DNA from: a virus
Reading direction: 5' to 3' (one strand)
Length of the DNA stretch: 27,959 nucleotides
Virus record (IMG/VR): IMGVR_UViG_3300030060_006557
Coordinates: 1 to 27,959 of that record
Position numbers and translations under genes: made by a program. Position 1 is the first letter of the stretch; every line of letters begins with the position of its first letter. Shown here piece after piece: positions 8,019 through 17,054 of the stretch. Below the pieces are notes generated by a model that made no database searches, was not told the DNA's origin, and was given only the letters and a program-made list of their open reading frames with translations.

Positions 8019-11000
8019 ATGGCTGTTGAAGATAAAAAAATTCAAGACATAAATCCTGATTTACTACAAAAGGATGAGGTAATTGATGGAATGGATGATA
8101 CCACTCCACCTCCACCAAGTGACCCTGATGGTGGTGATGGTGGTGATGATGGTGGTGAGTCTGAACAAAATTTATTTAATTTAACTCAACAGCCTAATGG
8201 TATAATACTCGAACAATCATTTGGTTATCCTTTATTTTCAATTGAAAATCAGTATACTTATCAATATAATACATCTATGCAAGTCATACAACGAACCACT
8301 AATAATCCCAATGTTGAAACCATAAAGTATTCCACAGATTTGGCATCAACAATATCAAATAATATTTATGAATTAACTTTTGATATTAAATTATTACAAC
8401 AACCTGACACTTTAGGAACTGAATCTAAAATTGAATTTCAAACCACTATTGATAATAGTGTTGGTGTAACCTTTTTTGAATTACCATATGATGAATTAAT
8501 AAATTTAAATTCAAGTGGTGGTGAGTACACAACCTTTACAACTCAATACACAGCTACTTTAAGTGGTGAATCCATATTACAAATAAAAGCTGATGAAGTT
8601 ATGTTTCAAATTCAAAACATTAAAGTCATTAATAGAGGTGAAGAAATACCCGAAGACGAAATTTTAGATGATGGTGGTTCAACTGCAAACCCATACATTA
8701 GGGCTTGTTTATGTAATACATATAATGTAGGTCAATCGAATGGTAGTTTTGAAGAAGATTTTAGAAGTTATTTAGCTGCCGATTCAGACCTTTTTTATTC
8801 ATTTGGATGGAGCTACACGGAGTATGATACATCTACTATTCCTGAAGGTGTATATCCATCAAATTGTATTGGATTAGACTACATTCGAAACATTACTGAC
8901 TCAAAATATCCAAACATACCGACTGAGTATAAAGTTTTACACGATGTAAATCTTTGTATTTTTGGTGGAATGGAATTAGATACTGACAAACAAAATTTAC
9001 TTGGTTTTACTTGGCAAGATTTTACTGAAAAGAATTTATTTGATGTAAATGGATTGGAAGAGTGGAGAGGTCAAACGGATGTAATTCAAGTTACAACTGA
9101 TGGTGAATTACAAATGGACCCGCATGATATTGGTGATATTATGGATGATGGGGTATCTAAAATAATTTACTTTAATAAAAATGGTGCGGGCAATGGTAGA
9201 GTTGGAGAATCAGACAATGGACAAGCTCAAAGAGGAATTTTATATTATAAATTAAATCAAACAAAAACAGATATATATCATCCCCCATTAATTCGAACTG
9301 TAGGATTTGATAGAGAAGATACATATAAAAGTTATGGTAATTCTTTTAACCAAGAGCAACCTCCAAGAGGTCTTGGTGACCAATATGGTGATTATGATGA
9401 ATATCCAGACCCAAATAAAAGATGGGTTTCAACCGCTGACACGAGTGAAAGAATTTATCCAATATATGAAGACTTGAATTATTTTGAAGATGTACCTGTA
9501 CATTTCATGGCTGATAATCCTCCTGATGATAATCATGATGATGGTGAAATGGTTTATCCTGGAAAATGTCCACCACAATATCAAGGTGAACAAGACCCAT
9601 CGGGTAAATTTGGAGCACAGACATTAAGTGGTTTTGGACCAATAATGTGTAGTTTTAATCACTTTGAAGAACATTTTCAAAATTGGTTAAATGGTAACAA
9701 CGCAGATGGACCTCCTGATTCAAACGAATTTCCAAAAATAAAACCAAGTAATCCATCAGGTGAAGTTAATATCTCTGTAAATCCAGACCAAAACAATGTT
9801 CCATATCCAATAGTTGCAAATTTTCCAGGTTCTGTATTATCAGAAACTGAAGGTAATAATACATTTACAGAAATAAAAAATAAATTTGAATCTCTAATCG
9901 GTACACCTGTTTATAGAAAATATGTAATAGTTAAAATTAAAAGTGAATACAAACAGGATTTCTCTCAAGTTTCTGTTGAATTACCAGATGAACAAATTAT
10001 ATCAATAGATTTAGATGTAGCGGGTGATGTGAATCAAAGAGTTGACATCACTGATGTAATTCCAATTAACTTCCAAGAGACAGATGATTTTGAACTTCAT
10101 TTAGATTATAAAGAACAATATGGTAATATATTGTTTACACCAAATGAAGCTGATTTTGAAAAAACATCTGAAATTAAATACAAAATAGAGCATATATTTT
10201 TGGATACTCTATCTCATATGGAAGCTTACGGAACAGAAGAACAAATAGAGTTATATCAAACACTTATGACTAATAATTTTATGGGTCATCCAACTGCAGT
10301 TAGTGGAAACCAAGAACCAGAAACAGTATTTTATAATGGTGTTGCAACTGATTATTTAGAAAACGCCTTATATCTTGACGGATATGATGGAATTAAAATT
10401 TATAATTATGGTAATCTTTTTGAACAAATTTTTGGTTTGGGATTACCATATGGTGGTGAAAACAATTCAATGACAGATGAAATAGGTCAGAACCATGCTC
10501 GTTTTCAGTGGATTCAACAAGGACCAGAGACTCCAGGTTCAGAAGCTAATGATGCTGGCCAAATGAGATTTGATGATTTCTCTTATTTCCCTAACAAATT
10601 TTTTGCTTGGGAGTTTGATGAACAAACATATCAAGGTGAAATGAGTAATGTAGAGCTACCAAAAGAATATGCTTTTTATTGGCGGGATTATTTTCCTACT
10701 TATCCAAGCACCTTTCTCGAAGAAAGAACAGCTTGGGCATATAGTAATCCTCCAAGTGAATTTGGAGCTACAAATACTGGGCCATCTTTAAAAGTTGATA
10801 TGCGAAATGACTCAGGATATATTGGTACAACTCCAAGTGACTTAATGAACTTTTCACACCCACCTTGGCCTGATATGCATGTGCATGGATATGAACAAAA
10901 TGGTTTAAGTGATTACCATCCAATTTTTAATGGAAACATATTAGATACATTTAATGGTAGTTTTTCTAATAATCTTGAACTAAAAATATTTATCACGGGT

Positions 11001-14000
11001 ACGATTCAATTCAGTGGTGAATTTGGAGTGCCTGGTTTTGATGTGGATTTAAATCCATCATTGGATTCATCATATGACCCATATAGTGGAATTGATTTAA
11101 GACCTTTTAAAGTTGATACTAATATATGTCGACACATTGAATTAATGAGAGGAATAGCAGCGTCAGCAGGCAGTGGTGGTGCTGGTTTAGGTGATGGTGT
11201 GTTTTATGAAGCAAAAGATTTTATATATGGAGGTAACTTTGGTAACCAATATGATGACCAACTTCAAAATTTAAATGAAATTACATGTGAAACTGTATTC
11301 CAACATTCTTTATATAGAATTACAAGGATGAGAGCGAGATGTGGTGATGGTTCAACGGTTTTAATGGGTGATACATATGAAGGTGATTATTTGAATTATC
11401 CATTTAGAAAAACTGACAATTCAGAAACTACTGCAGATTCAAACGACTTCTTTCACTTTTCAGGTGTTGATGCTTGTAAGTATGCTTCTAATCATATAAG
11501 AAGTTATCCAAACAATAAACAATTTCACATCGGTGGTGATTTTGATAGAAGACCATCATTGGGTTTATTTTATTATGAAGAAGATAATCGAGCTAGTGAA
11601 AACTTTACTTTAGATGCTGGTGATGAATTTGTACAATATCCTCTTACTAATTTTATAATTAATCCTGGTGGAGATATTGTTGAAACACTTGATACAACGG
11701 ATTATAATGGAGATTCAAGTGATTCATATTATCCAATAGGATGGACTGATGACCCTGGTTTAGAACGAGCTTATCTTAATTTTAATGGTTATCAAAACAT
11801 TGACGACTATGATTATGACAGATTTCTTCAATCACCTGGATTTAGTTCAAGCTCTCAAAAAGCACTCGGTTTTTATAGATTTGTGGGATGGGAAAAATAT
11901 CCACAATCAAATGATGAAGTTGGAGATTATTACTTATCATCTGGAATGAATGCAAGATGGATTTTTGAGCTCACTGATTATGATTATACTGTGGATAGAG
12001 ATGAAAGAGAAACTTCAGTTACAGTGGAATTAAGAATTGGAAACCATCAAGGTGAAGATGAGTATGGTGATAACTATCCAACATCACAATGTCATTCAGT
12101 CAATCCAACAATTACAACTACCGATGAGTATGGTGATACACAGACAAGCTTTAATAATCTGTCAATAGTTATAACCAATGAAGAGCCAGGAATATCGGAT
12201 TTAGTTGACTATACTGAAGCAGTTAATGACGCTCAGGCCAAAGCTATAAACATTGCACTTGATGAATGGGGTAGGTCAACTACTGGTTGTCGTATACAGG
12301 TTGAATCATCCACTGTAAACTATTCCAATGTAGAGAATATACGGACAGATTATATGACCGGCAAACATCCAAGATGTCATTCTGGAGGAAAGTGTTTAAA
12401 TTTCAACGCTAATCCAACAATGCTTGAACAAACAAAAACAGAAACTGGAACATATGCACCTTACTTGTATTTAAATCAATATCAAAAACTATTGACTAGT
12501 GCTGAAGCCACAGATTTATTTTATCAAGACATACAATCAATGCCTAGATTGAAAGTAAGTTTTTGGATGTTGACTGACTCTGAAGGAGTTGCAGATATTG
12601 AGAATCCTGAATATCCAGAAATAGAGGTTGCGGTAACTCGTGGGAATCCTGACTTACAATCTAGCTATTATCGTGTGAAAACTGAAGGAGTATCACACAA
12701 CTCATTATCATATCCACAATCAATTGCAACATCGGGTAGATTTAAAAACACAGTATTGGATGAGTGGGAAAGGTTTGAATATAGTTTTGATTTAGAATAT
12801 AAAGAATTTTTTAAAGAATCTAATAGAACATATGAAAAGATATTCTTTACTGTTCAATACTCTGGAGTTAAGTTACTTGATATAGATGCAGCAAATCCTG
12901 ATGATAGATATGAAGTAATTCAAGGTAATGTTTATCTTGATGATTTCTCTGTAGCGGAAACTGGTGAATTTATTCCTGATGTTGATGTTAGGTCTAAAAA
13001 AGGTGAAGGTGATTATGGTGTTGGTGATTTAATGAAATATTATGACCCATTAATAGATACTGAAGAATACAATGACACAACTGCTCCATTGGAAGCACAA
13101 TTTTATTTTTATCCAAGAACTTTTGTAGACCAAGTTTTTGATAGAGAGGATTTAATTGAAGAGCCATACACCACTACAAAATTAAGACATAGGTTTGGTA
13201 CTGAGGGTACATTTACAGATGAAATACTTGGTAATGATTTTAGAAGAGGTAGGTTTTATTTATATGATGTAGATTTTGGAGATGGTTCACCAAAAGAATT
13301 TAAAGAACCACTAAGGTTAGGAAACAATGTGGCAGTTTATCATACATATACAAAATCAGGTATTTATGAAATCACTGGTTATATGTTAAGAACAAAACCA
13401 GAAAGAGATGATGATGGAAAACCAAACCACGACATATCAATTGGAACAATACATAATAAAAAATTTACAATTAGAATAAATGTTAATGAAGGATTGGATG
13501 AAGATTTTCAATACTTTGGTTCTGAAAATGGATTTTCATATTTACCTTTTAAAACCACAACACCTGTAGTTGGAGGAGTTTCAAGAGAGAGTTCTTATTA
13601 CAAAACAATTAAAAGACAACTTGGATTTGTTGGTAATGAATGTAGACAAGTTGAGTTTTCATTAAGGTCACAAAATGGTGGTAACGACCAATATTATCTT
13701 GCACAAGATTATCCATACTTTGATGATGATGTTATTCCAAACTTCAATGGTGATTTATCAAACATTGATTGTGATTTTGATTTTTATTCCATAGTTGGTG
13801 GAGATACACCAGACAATATTAGTGATGTATCTTATATAAGAGCTCTTTGTAGTGATGGGACTTATGCATTAATTGGAGATGCTAATCCATTAGATACTGG
13901 TAATGGGAGATATGTGGAGATGGAAGATTATGATGAAGATGAAGGAAACTATGGAGACTTCTTTCATTTAACAGGTAATGAGGCTTGTGGAGCTACAAGA

Positions 14001-17000
14001 ACATCAATATACTTTGAAAAACAAAGTGACAAATTAAAAACAGAATTAGCTTTAACAAAATTAGATGACTTTTTCAAAAATGATTTAGAAATACTACCAG
14101 CATTTCAAAAAGTAAGAACAGATATAGATGATAATATAATATACAATGGATTATCACCAAGTGAAGAAGAACTTGGAAAAAATTTAGGAAATGTGGATTT
14201 AACCAGCATAAGATATTTTAACAAACCAAAAGAAATATATCAAATGTTAGGATTCACTTGTGATAATGGTAATCTTGGTATTGATTTAATCCCATTAGGA
14301 AAACCAGAGTATGGAATTAATTATACAAATCATTCAACTGGACTTGTTGAATTGAACTTAGAAGTACCATCACCTATATCTACATTTTCAACTAAAGTTT
14401 ATAATGTTAATAATATTGATTCAAATACAATAAGATTTGGTCATCATTTTTTAGTCACTGATGCATTTGGAGTTGGTGCTGGAGATTGGTTTTACAATGA
14501 TGGTAGTATAACGGGTAATAGTGGTTTTGATAATCCTCAATTAGGAATTGGTGAAAGTGGTGATGGTCAAGATTACACATTTTCAACTCATATATATGTT
14601 CCTTATGGTAGATGTTCAGATGGAAGACCTTGTTCAGAGACAGATGAAAATGAGGGTGAAACTGTTGCATGTGATGATTGTGGTGGTAGTGAAAGTTTTA
14701 TGGATGGTAATTTTACCATACGATACTTACAAAATCAATTTGATTCAGATATTGGAATAGGTGTAAATGATTGGGCTCATGATGTTTGGTATGATGATAT
14801 TGATGACCCATCAACTCGAAGATGGTCAAATGTACATCAACTACCAACATCAGAAACAGCTGGTGATAAAACATCTTTTAAATACAAAGAATTTGATGTT
14901 TACAATCATTGTCATCCATTAGGTGATATGAATCCAAGAGGTAGATTTAATTGGAATAGTTATCCATTTCCTATAAGAACAGAAGGTTATTGTAATAATT
15001 TATCACAACAACAATGTAGACTTGAACAAATGGGTGAAGGTTGTGTTTACATATCGAATGAATGTCAACCTGCGGTGTTGGAAAACAATGAAACTTGTTG
15101 GTCAGCTCTTACTGAAGACCAATGCGATGGTAATTGTTATTGGTATGGTGAAGGTTCAGATAACTCTGTTTATGCACCAATTGAATATGAATTTGATTCT
15201 ACACAATATGGAGAGTTGTATGATAAATGGACAAGAGTTGTTATTCCATTTACTGCATTGAATCCAAAACAATATGGTAATTTACTTACCATTAGAATAG
15301 GTACACCATATGGACGCAGTGATGCAGTAGATATGGTGGATTATGGACCTGAGTTAGTAACTCAAGGTGATTTTTTTACAAATGAAGAATATTATTTAAC
15401 GGATGATGACTATTTAGCCACTTTACCTTTTCCAAATTGTTGGGAAAAATTTGACCGAAATGGTGATTTTAGGCTCAATACATTAGATGGAGTTCAATGG
15501 GCTAATGATGGTAGAGCTTTTGATATAGGAGAACATATACAGTCAGAAATCGTCCCAAATGGATGGCCTGGACAAGTTGATGTAGCTGGTGGATATTGTG
15601 ACAATACAGTACATGGAGTTATTGGTGTTTCTAATTCAACAGGTGGTTGTGGTTATAAAAGAGCCACTTCACCGCCAGAACCTTTCGATAATTGTAATTT
15701 GTTTGCAACAGGTTTTGGTGTGAGTGTGGATACTTCACAAATATTTACACCATTGGAATGTTGTCGATTAGCTAATTCCTTTGTCTCTGTAGATTATGCA
15801 AGAGAATGTGTAAATCAAGTTTCAGATAGTTACACATCGTATGAGTGTCTATCATATTCCGATGAAGAAAATACCATTGATTCATTATCTTTTAATGGAG
15901 ATTATACTGTTTATACTAATCCTTATATGAATGGTATTGTTAATTGGACACTTGAAGGTGATGCGGTAGTTGATAATAATGAACTTACTTTATCACCATA
16001 TCCAAATCCATCTGCAGTTTCTCAAGTGCATGGAAGTAGTACATCATCTTTTAATAAAAAATATCTTTTAACATTTGAAATAACTGCTGTAGAAAATATT
16101 ATAGGTGGTGAGACTGAGTTAAAATTAGTTGGTGGTGGTGATAATTATACATTGGATAATATTGATATTATAGGTAGTCAATCCACAGGTAACATTGAGG
16201 TTGGAGTACAAGAATTTATATTCACAAGTGACAATAATGTTCAAAATGGTGATGATGATGGTAATGACCCTCCTCCTGATTTGGGTGGAGATAATAATGG
16301 TGGTGGAAGAGATGAAACGGATGAAGCTACATTAACTGAATATGATTATTTAAGAACATTAAAAATAAGTACTTTTAATTATAATGATGAATATGTTGGT
16401 TTTATAAAAATAGACAACATATCATTAAAAGAAATAACTGATGAATACCAAGAAGACATCAGTGGTGTTCAATACAATGATGGTGTGTATGTATGGGGTT
16501 CACAACTTTTAGTTGGACATTATACAGAAGAAAATATAATTCCTTATACAACTTTAGATTTAGACCCAGATGATTGTGTAGATTTTCAAGCTGGTAATCC
16601 ATCAAATCCAAGATATTGGGAAAACATCATACCACAAGATTATGATATAAAAAACAGAGACCCATTGGGAACAGAACAAGATTGGTTAGATGATGATGGA
16701 GATGGACAGCCTGATTATTACTATCCTGTATTACCAAAGTATGGTAGAAATGGAACATTTGAATCTGCTAATAATCAATTCTATCCTGGTGGTGATTATG
16801 ATTATCCAAATAATAAAATACCTTTTCCAATTGATGCTATAGTTACGGAAGAAGTTGTTCAAGAGGAATCAATGTTAATAAATATTTACAATGATAAGTT
16901 GGAAAATAATGTATACTCGGATGGTTCTGGTAATGATAATAACGCGTTTGTAATAAATGATTATAAACCAAAATATAATGAGGAAACATCAGAACCTCAA

Positions 17001-17054
17001 TCTATAAAAAATGTTGATAGAATAAGAACATCTAAACGAAATGGAGCGTTTTAA
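8019..17054 (+). CDS. Giant modular adhesin-like tail fibre / receptor-binding protein (3011 aa)
   Basis: One uninterrupted 3011-residue frame. Approximate order: residues 30-48 acidic Gly/Pro linker; 50-210 jelly-roll (CBM4_9-like, ending MFQIQNIKVINRG); 1085-1160 Cys/DFFH module A; 1510-1647 jelly-roll ending NVYLDDFSVAE; 1690-1830 PKD-like (YDVDFGDGSPKEF, then VYHTYTKSGIYEITGYML); 1915-1998 Cys/DFFH module B; 2198-2224 Cys cluster; 2322-2378 tandem Cys motifs; 2478-2499 dockerin-like loop; 2623-2805 jelly-roll ending FIKIDNISLKEI; 2890-2900 TSP3-like loop. Residues about 270-1080 contain beta-rich sequence I cannot assign. I count about 40 cysteines, unusual for a phage fibre. There is no signal peptide or membrane segment. 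The start follows the previous stop by two bases; the nearest SD (AAGAGGA, 7998-8003) is distant, so initiation may depend on coupling. Baseplate genes upstream support a fibre role. It lacks the long helical pattern of a tape measure. Confidence 0.85.
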   Translation: MAVEDKKIQDINPDLLQKDEVIDGMDDTTPPPPSDPDGGDGGDDGGESEQNLFNLTQQPNGIILEQSFGYPLFSIENQYTYQYNTSMQVIQRTTNNPNVETIKYSTDLASTISNNIYELTFDIKLLQQPDTLGTESKIEFQTTIDNSVGVTFFELPYDELINLNSSGGEYTTFTTQYTATLSGESILQIKADEVMFQIQNIKVINRGEEIPEDEILDDGGSTANPYIRACLCNTYNVGQSNGSFEEDFRSYLAADSDLFYSFGWSYTEYDTSTIPEGVYPSNCIGLDYIRNITDSKYPNIPTEYKVLHDVNLCIFGGMELDTDKQNLLGFTWQDFTEKNLFDVNGLEEWRGQTDVIQVTTDGELQMDPHDIGDIMDDGVSKIIYFNKNGAGNGRVGESDNGQAQRGILYYKLNQTKTDIYHPPLIRTVGFDREDTYKSYGNSFNQEQPPRGLGDQYGDYDEYPDPNKRWVSTADTSERIYPIYEDLNYFEDVPVHFMADNPPDDNHDDGEMVYPGKCPPQYQGEQDPSGKFGAQTLSGFGPIMCSFNHFEEHFQNWLNGNNADGPPDSNEFPKIKPSNPSGEVNISVNPDQNNVPYPIVANFPGSVLSETEGNNTFTEIKNKFESLIGTPVYRKYVIVKIKSEYKQDFSQVSVELPDEQIISIDLDVAGDVNQRVDITDVIPINFQETDDFELHLDYKEQYGNILFTPNEADFEKTSEIKYKIEHIFLDTLSHMEAYGTEEQIELYQTLMTNNFMGHPTAVSGNQEPETVFYNGVATDYLENALYLDGYDGIKIYNYGNLFEQIFGLGLPYGGENNSMTDEIGQNHARFQWIQQGPETPGSEANDAGQMRFDDFSYFPNKFFAWEFDEQTYQGEMSNVELPKEYAFYWRDYFPTYPSTFLEERTAWAYSNPPSEFGATNTGPSLKVDMRNDSGYIGTTPSDLMNFSHPPWPDMHVHGYEQNGLSDYHPIFNGNILDTFNGSFSNNLELKIFITGTIQFSGEFGVPGFDVDLNPSLDSSYDPYSGIDLRPFKVDTNICRHIELMRGIAASAGSGGAGLGDGVFYEAKDFIYGGNFGNQYDDQLQNLNEITCETVFQHSLYRITRMRARCGDGSTVLMGDTYEGDYLNYPFRKTDNSETTADSNDFFHFSGVDACKYASNHIRSYPNNKQFHIGGDFDRRPSLGLFYYEEDNRASENFTLDAGDEFVQYPLTNFIINPGGDIVETLDTTDYNGDSSDSYYPIGWTDDPGLERAYLNFNGYQNIDDYDYDRFLQSPGFSSSSQKALGFYRFVGWEKYPQSNDEVGDYYLSSGMNARWIFELTDYDYTVDRDERETSVTVELRIGNHQGEDEYGDNYPTSQCHSVNPTITTTDEYGDTQTSFNNLSIVITNEEPGISDLVDYTEAVNDAQAKAINIALDEWGRSTTGCRIQVESSTVNYSNVENIRTDYMTGKHPRCHSGGKCLNFNANPTMLEQTKTETGTYAPYLYLNQYQKLLTSAEATDLFYQDIQSMPRLKVSFWMLTDSEGVADIENPEYPEIEVAVTRGNPDLQSSYYRVKTEGVSHNSLSYPQSIATSGRFKNTVLDEWERFEYSFDLEYKEFFKESNRTYEKIFFTVQYSGVKLLDIDAANPDDRYEVIQGNVYLDDFSVAETGEFIPDVDVRSKKGEGDYGVGDLMKYYDPLIDTEEYNDTTAPLEAQFYFYPRTFVDQVFDREDLIEEPYTTTKLRHRFGTEGTFTDEILGNDFRRGRFYLYDVDFGDGSPKEFKEPLRLGNNVAVYHTYTKSGIYEITGYMLRTKPERDDDGKPNHDISIGTIHNKKFTIRINVNEGLDEDFQYFGSENGFSYLPFKTTTPVVGGVSRESSYYKTIKRQLGFVGNECRQVEFSLRSQNGGNDQYYLAQDYPYFDDDVIPNFNGDLSNIDCDFDFYSIVGGDTPDNISDVSYIRALCSDGTYALIGDANPLDTGNGRYVEMEDYDEDEGNYGDFFHLTGNEACGATRTSIYFEKQSDKLKTELALTKLDDFFKNDLEILPAFQKVRTDIDDNIIYNGLSPSEEELGKNLGNVDLTSIRYFNKPKEIYQMLGFTCDNGNLGIDLIPLGKPEYGINYTNHSTGLVELNLEVPSPISTFSTKVYNVNNIDSNTIRFGHHFLVTDAFGVGAGDWFYNDGSITGNSGFDNPQLGIGESGDGQDYTFSTHIYVPYGRCSDGRPCSETDENEGETVACDDCGGSESFMDGNFTIRYLQNQFDSDIGIGVNDWAHDVWYDDIDDPSTRRWSNVHQLPTSETAGDKTSFKYKEFDVYNHCHPLGDMNPRGRFNWNSYPFPIRTEGYCNNLSQQQCRLEQMGEGCVYISNECQPAVLENNETCWSALTEDQCDGNCYWYGEGSDNSVYAPIEYEFDSTQYGELYDKWTRVVIPFTALNPKQYGNLLTIRIGTPYGRSDAVDMVDYGPELVTQGDFFTNEEYYLTDDDYLATLPFPNCWEKFDRNGDFRLNTLDGVQWANDGRAFDIGEHIQSEIVPNGWPGQVDVAGGYCDNTVHGVIGVSNSTGGCGYKRATSPPEPFDNCNLFATGFGVSVDTSQIFTPLECCRLANSFVSVDYARECVNQVSDSYTSYECLSYSDEENTIDSLSFNGDYTVYTNPYMNGIVNWTLEGDAVVDNNELTLSPYPNPSAVSQVHGSSTSSFNKKYLLTFEITAVENIIGGETELKLVGGGDNYTLDNIDIIGSQSTGNIEVGVQEFIFTSDNNVQNGDDDGNDPPPDLGGDNNGGGRDETDEATLTEYDYLRTLKISTFNYNDEYVGFIKIDNISLKEITDEYQEDISGVQYNDGVYVWGSQLLVGHYTEENIIPYTTLDLDPDDCVDFQAGNPSNPRYWENIIPQDYDIKNRDPLGTEQDWLDDDGDGQPDYYYPVLPKYGRNGTFESANNQFYPGGDYDYPNNKIPFPIDAIVTEEVVQEESMLINIYNDKLENNVYSDGSGNDNNAFVINDYKPKYNEETSEPQSIKNVDRIRTSKRNGAF
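8127..8158 (+). repeat. GGTGAT-type microsatellite encoding an Asp-Gly linker
   Basis: A short run of GATGGTGGT units near the 5' end of the giant gene encodes DGGDGGDDGG, preceded by four prolines. It forms a flexible acidic linker before the first jelly-roll module and could be prone to length change by slippage. Confidence 0.7.
11275..11500 (+). repeat. Cys/DFFH module, copy A
   Basis: Within the giant protein, residues about 1086-1160 show TCETVFQHSLYRITRMRARC, then CGDGSTVLMGD, and after a variable acidic loop DFFHFSGVDACKYAS. Copy B at 13761-14013 has the same three cysteines, the C-[SG]-DG-[ST]-x(2)-L-[IM]-GD core and the DFFH-x(2)-G-x(2)-AC ending. I do not know a named domain with this pattern. 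It is a protein-level repeat; the DNA has diverged. Confidence 0.7.
13083..14263 (+). repeat. PKD-containing module shared with the downstream 808-aa protein
   Basis: Residues about 1689-2081 of the giant protein. Landmarks in order are APLEAQFYFYPRTF, FYLYDVDFGDGSPKEF, VYHTYTKSGIYEITGYML, TTPVVGGVSRESSYYKTI and VDLTSIRYFNKPKEIYQML. The same landmarks, diverged, occur in the same order at 18432-19140 in the next gene. Here the copy has an extra insertion carrying Cys/DFFH module B (13761-14013). PKD domains are Ig-like folds common in bacterial surface and polysaccharide-binding proteins. Confidence 0.75.
13761..14013 (+). repeat. Cys/DFFH module, copy B
   Basis: Residues about 1915-1998 of the giant protein: CDFDF, then SYIRALCSDGTYALIGD, a variable acidic loop and GDFFHLTGNEACGATRTSIY. 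It matches copy A at 11275-11500 in cysteine order and in the DFFH ending. It lies as an insertion inside the module shared with the downstream paralogue, which lacks it, suggesting that it was added after the duplication or lost from the smaller gene. Confidence 0.7.
14983..15155 (+). repeat. Tandem Cys motifs resembling PSI/plexin repeats
   Basis: Two adjacent Cys units in the giant protein (residues about 2322-2378). The first reads YCNNLSQQQC followed by GEGCVYISNECQ. The second reads TCWSALTEDQCDGNCYWYG. Both follow C-x(n)-L-[ST]-x(2)-QC-x(n)-G-x-C-[VY]-[YW], like the short disulphide-rich PSI-type motifs of extracellular proteins. The resemblance is by pattern only. Confidence 0.55.
15449..15514 (+). 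other. Dockerin-like calcium-binding loop
   Basis: Residues about 2478-2499 of the giant protein read FDRNGDFRLNTLDGVQWAND. The acidic spacing D-x-N-x-D-x(3)-N-x(2)-D matches the type I dockerin/EF-hand-like loop, and the following residues could form its short helix. True dockerins carry two such loops; I find only one clear copy here, so a full cohesin-binding dockerin is not claimed. Confidence 0.5.

Noticed and set aside
10003-10065. Second dockerin-like motif (GDVNQRVDITDV)
   Set aside because: It resembles the text of a dockerin loop but lacks the required acidic spacing, and sits in what looks like a beta strand context.
8019-17054. Giant gene as a tape measure protein
   Set aside because: It is beta-rich, Cys-rich and modular, without long coiled coils or membrane segments, and it lies after baseplate genes.
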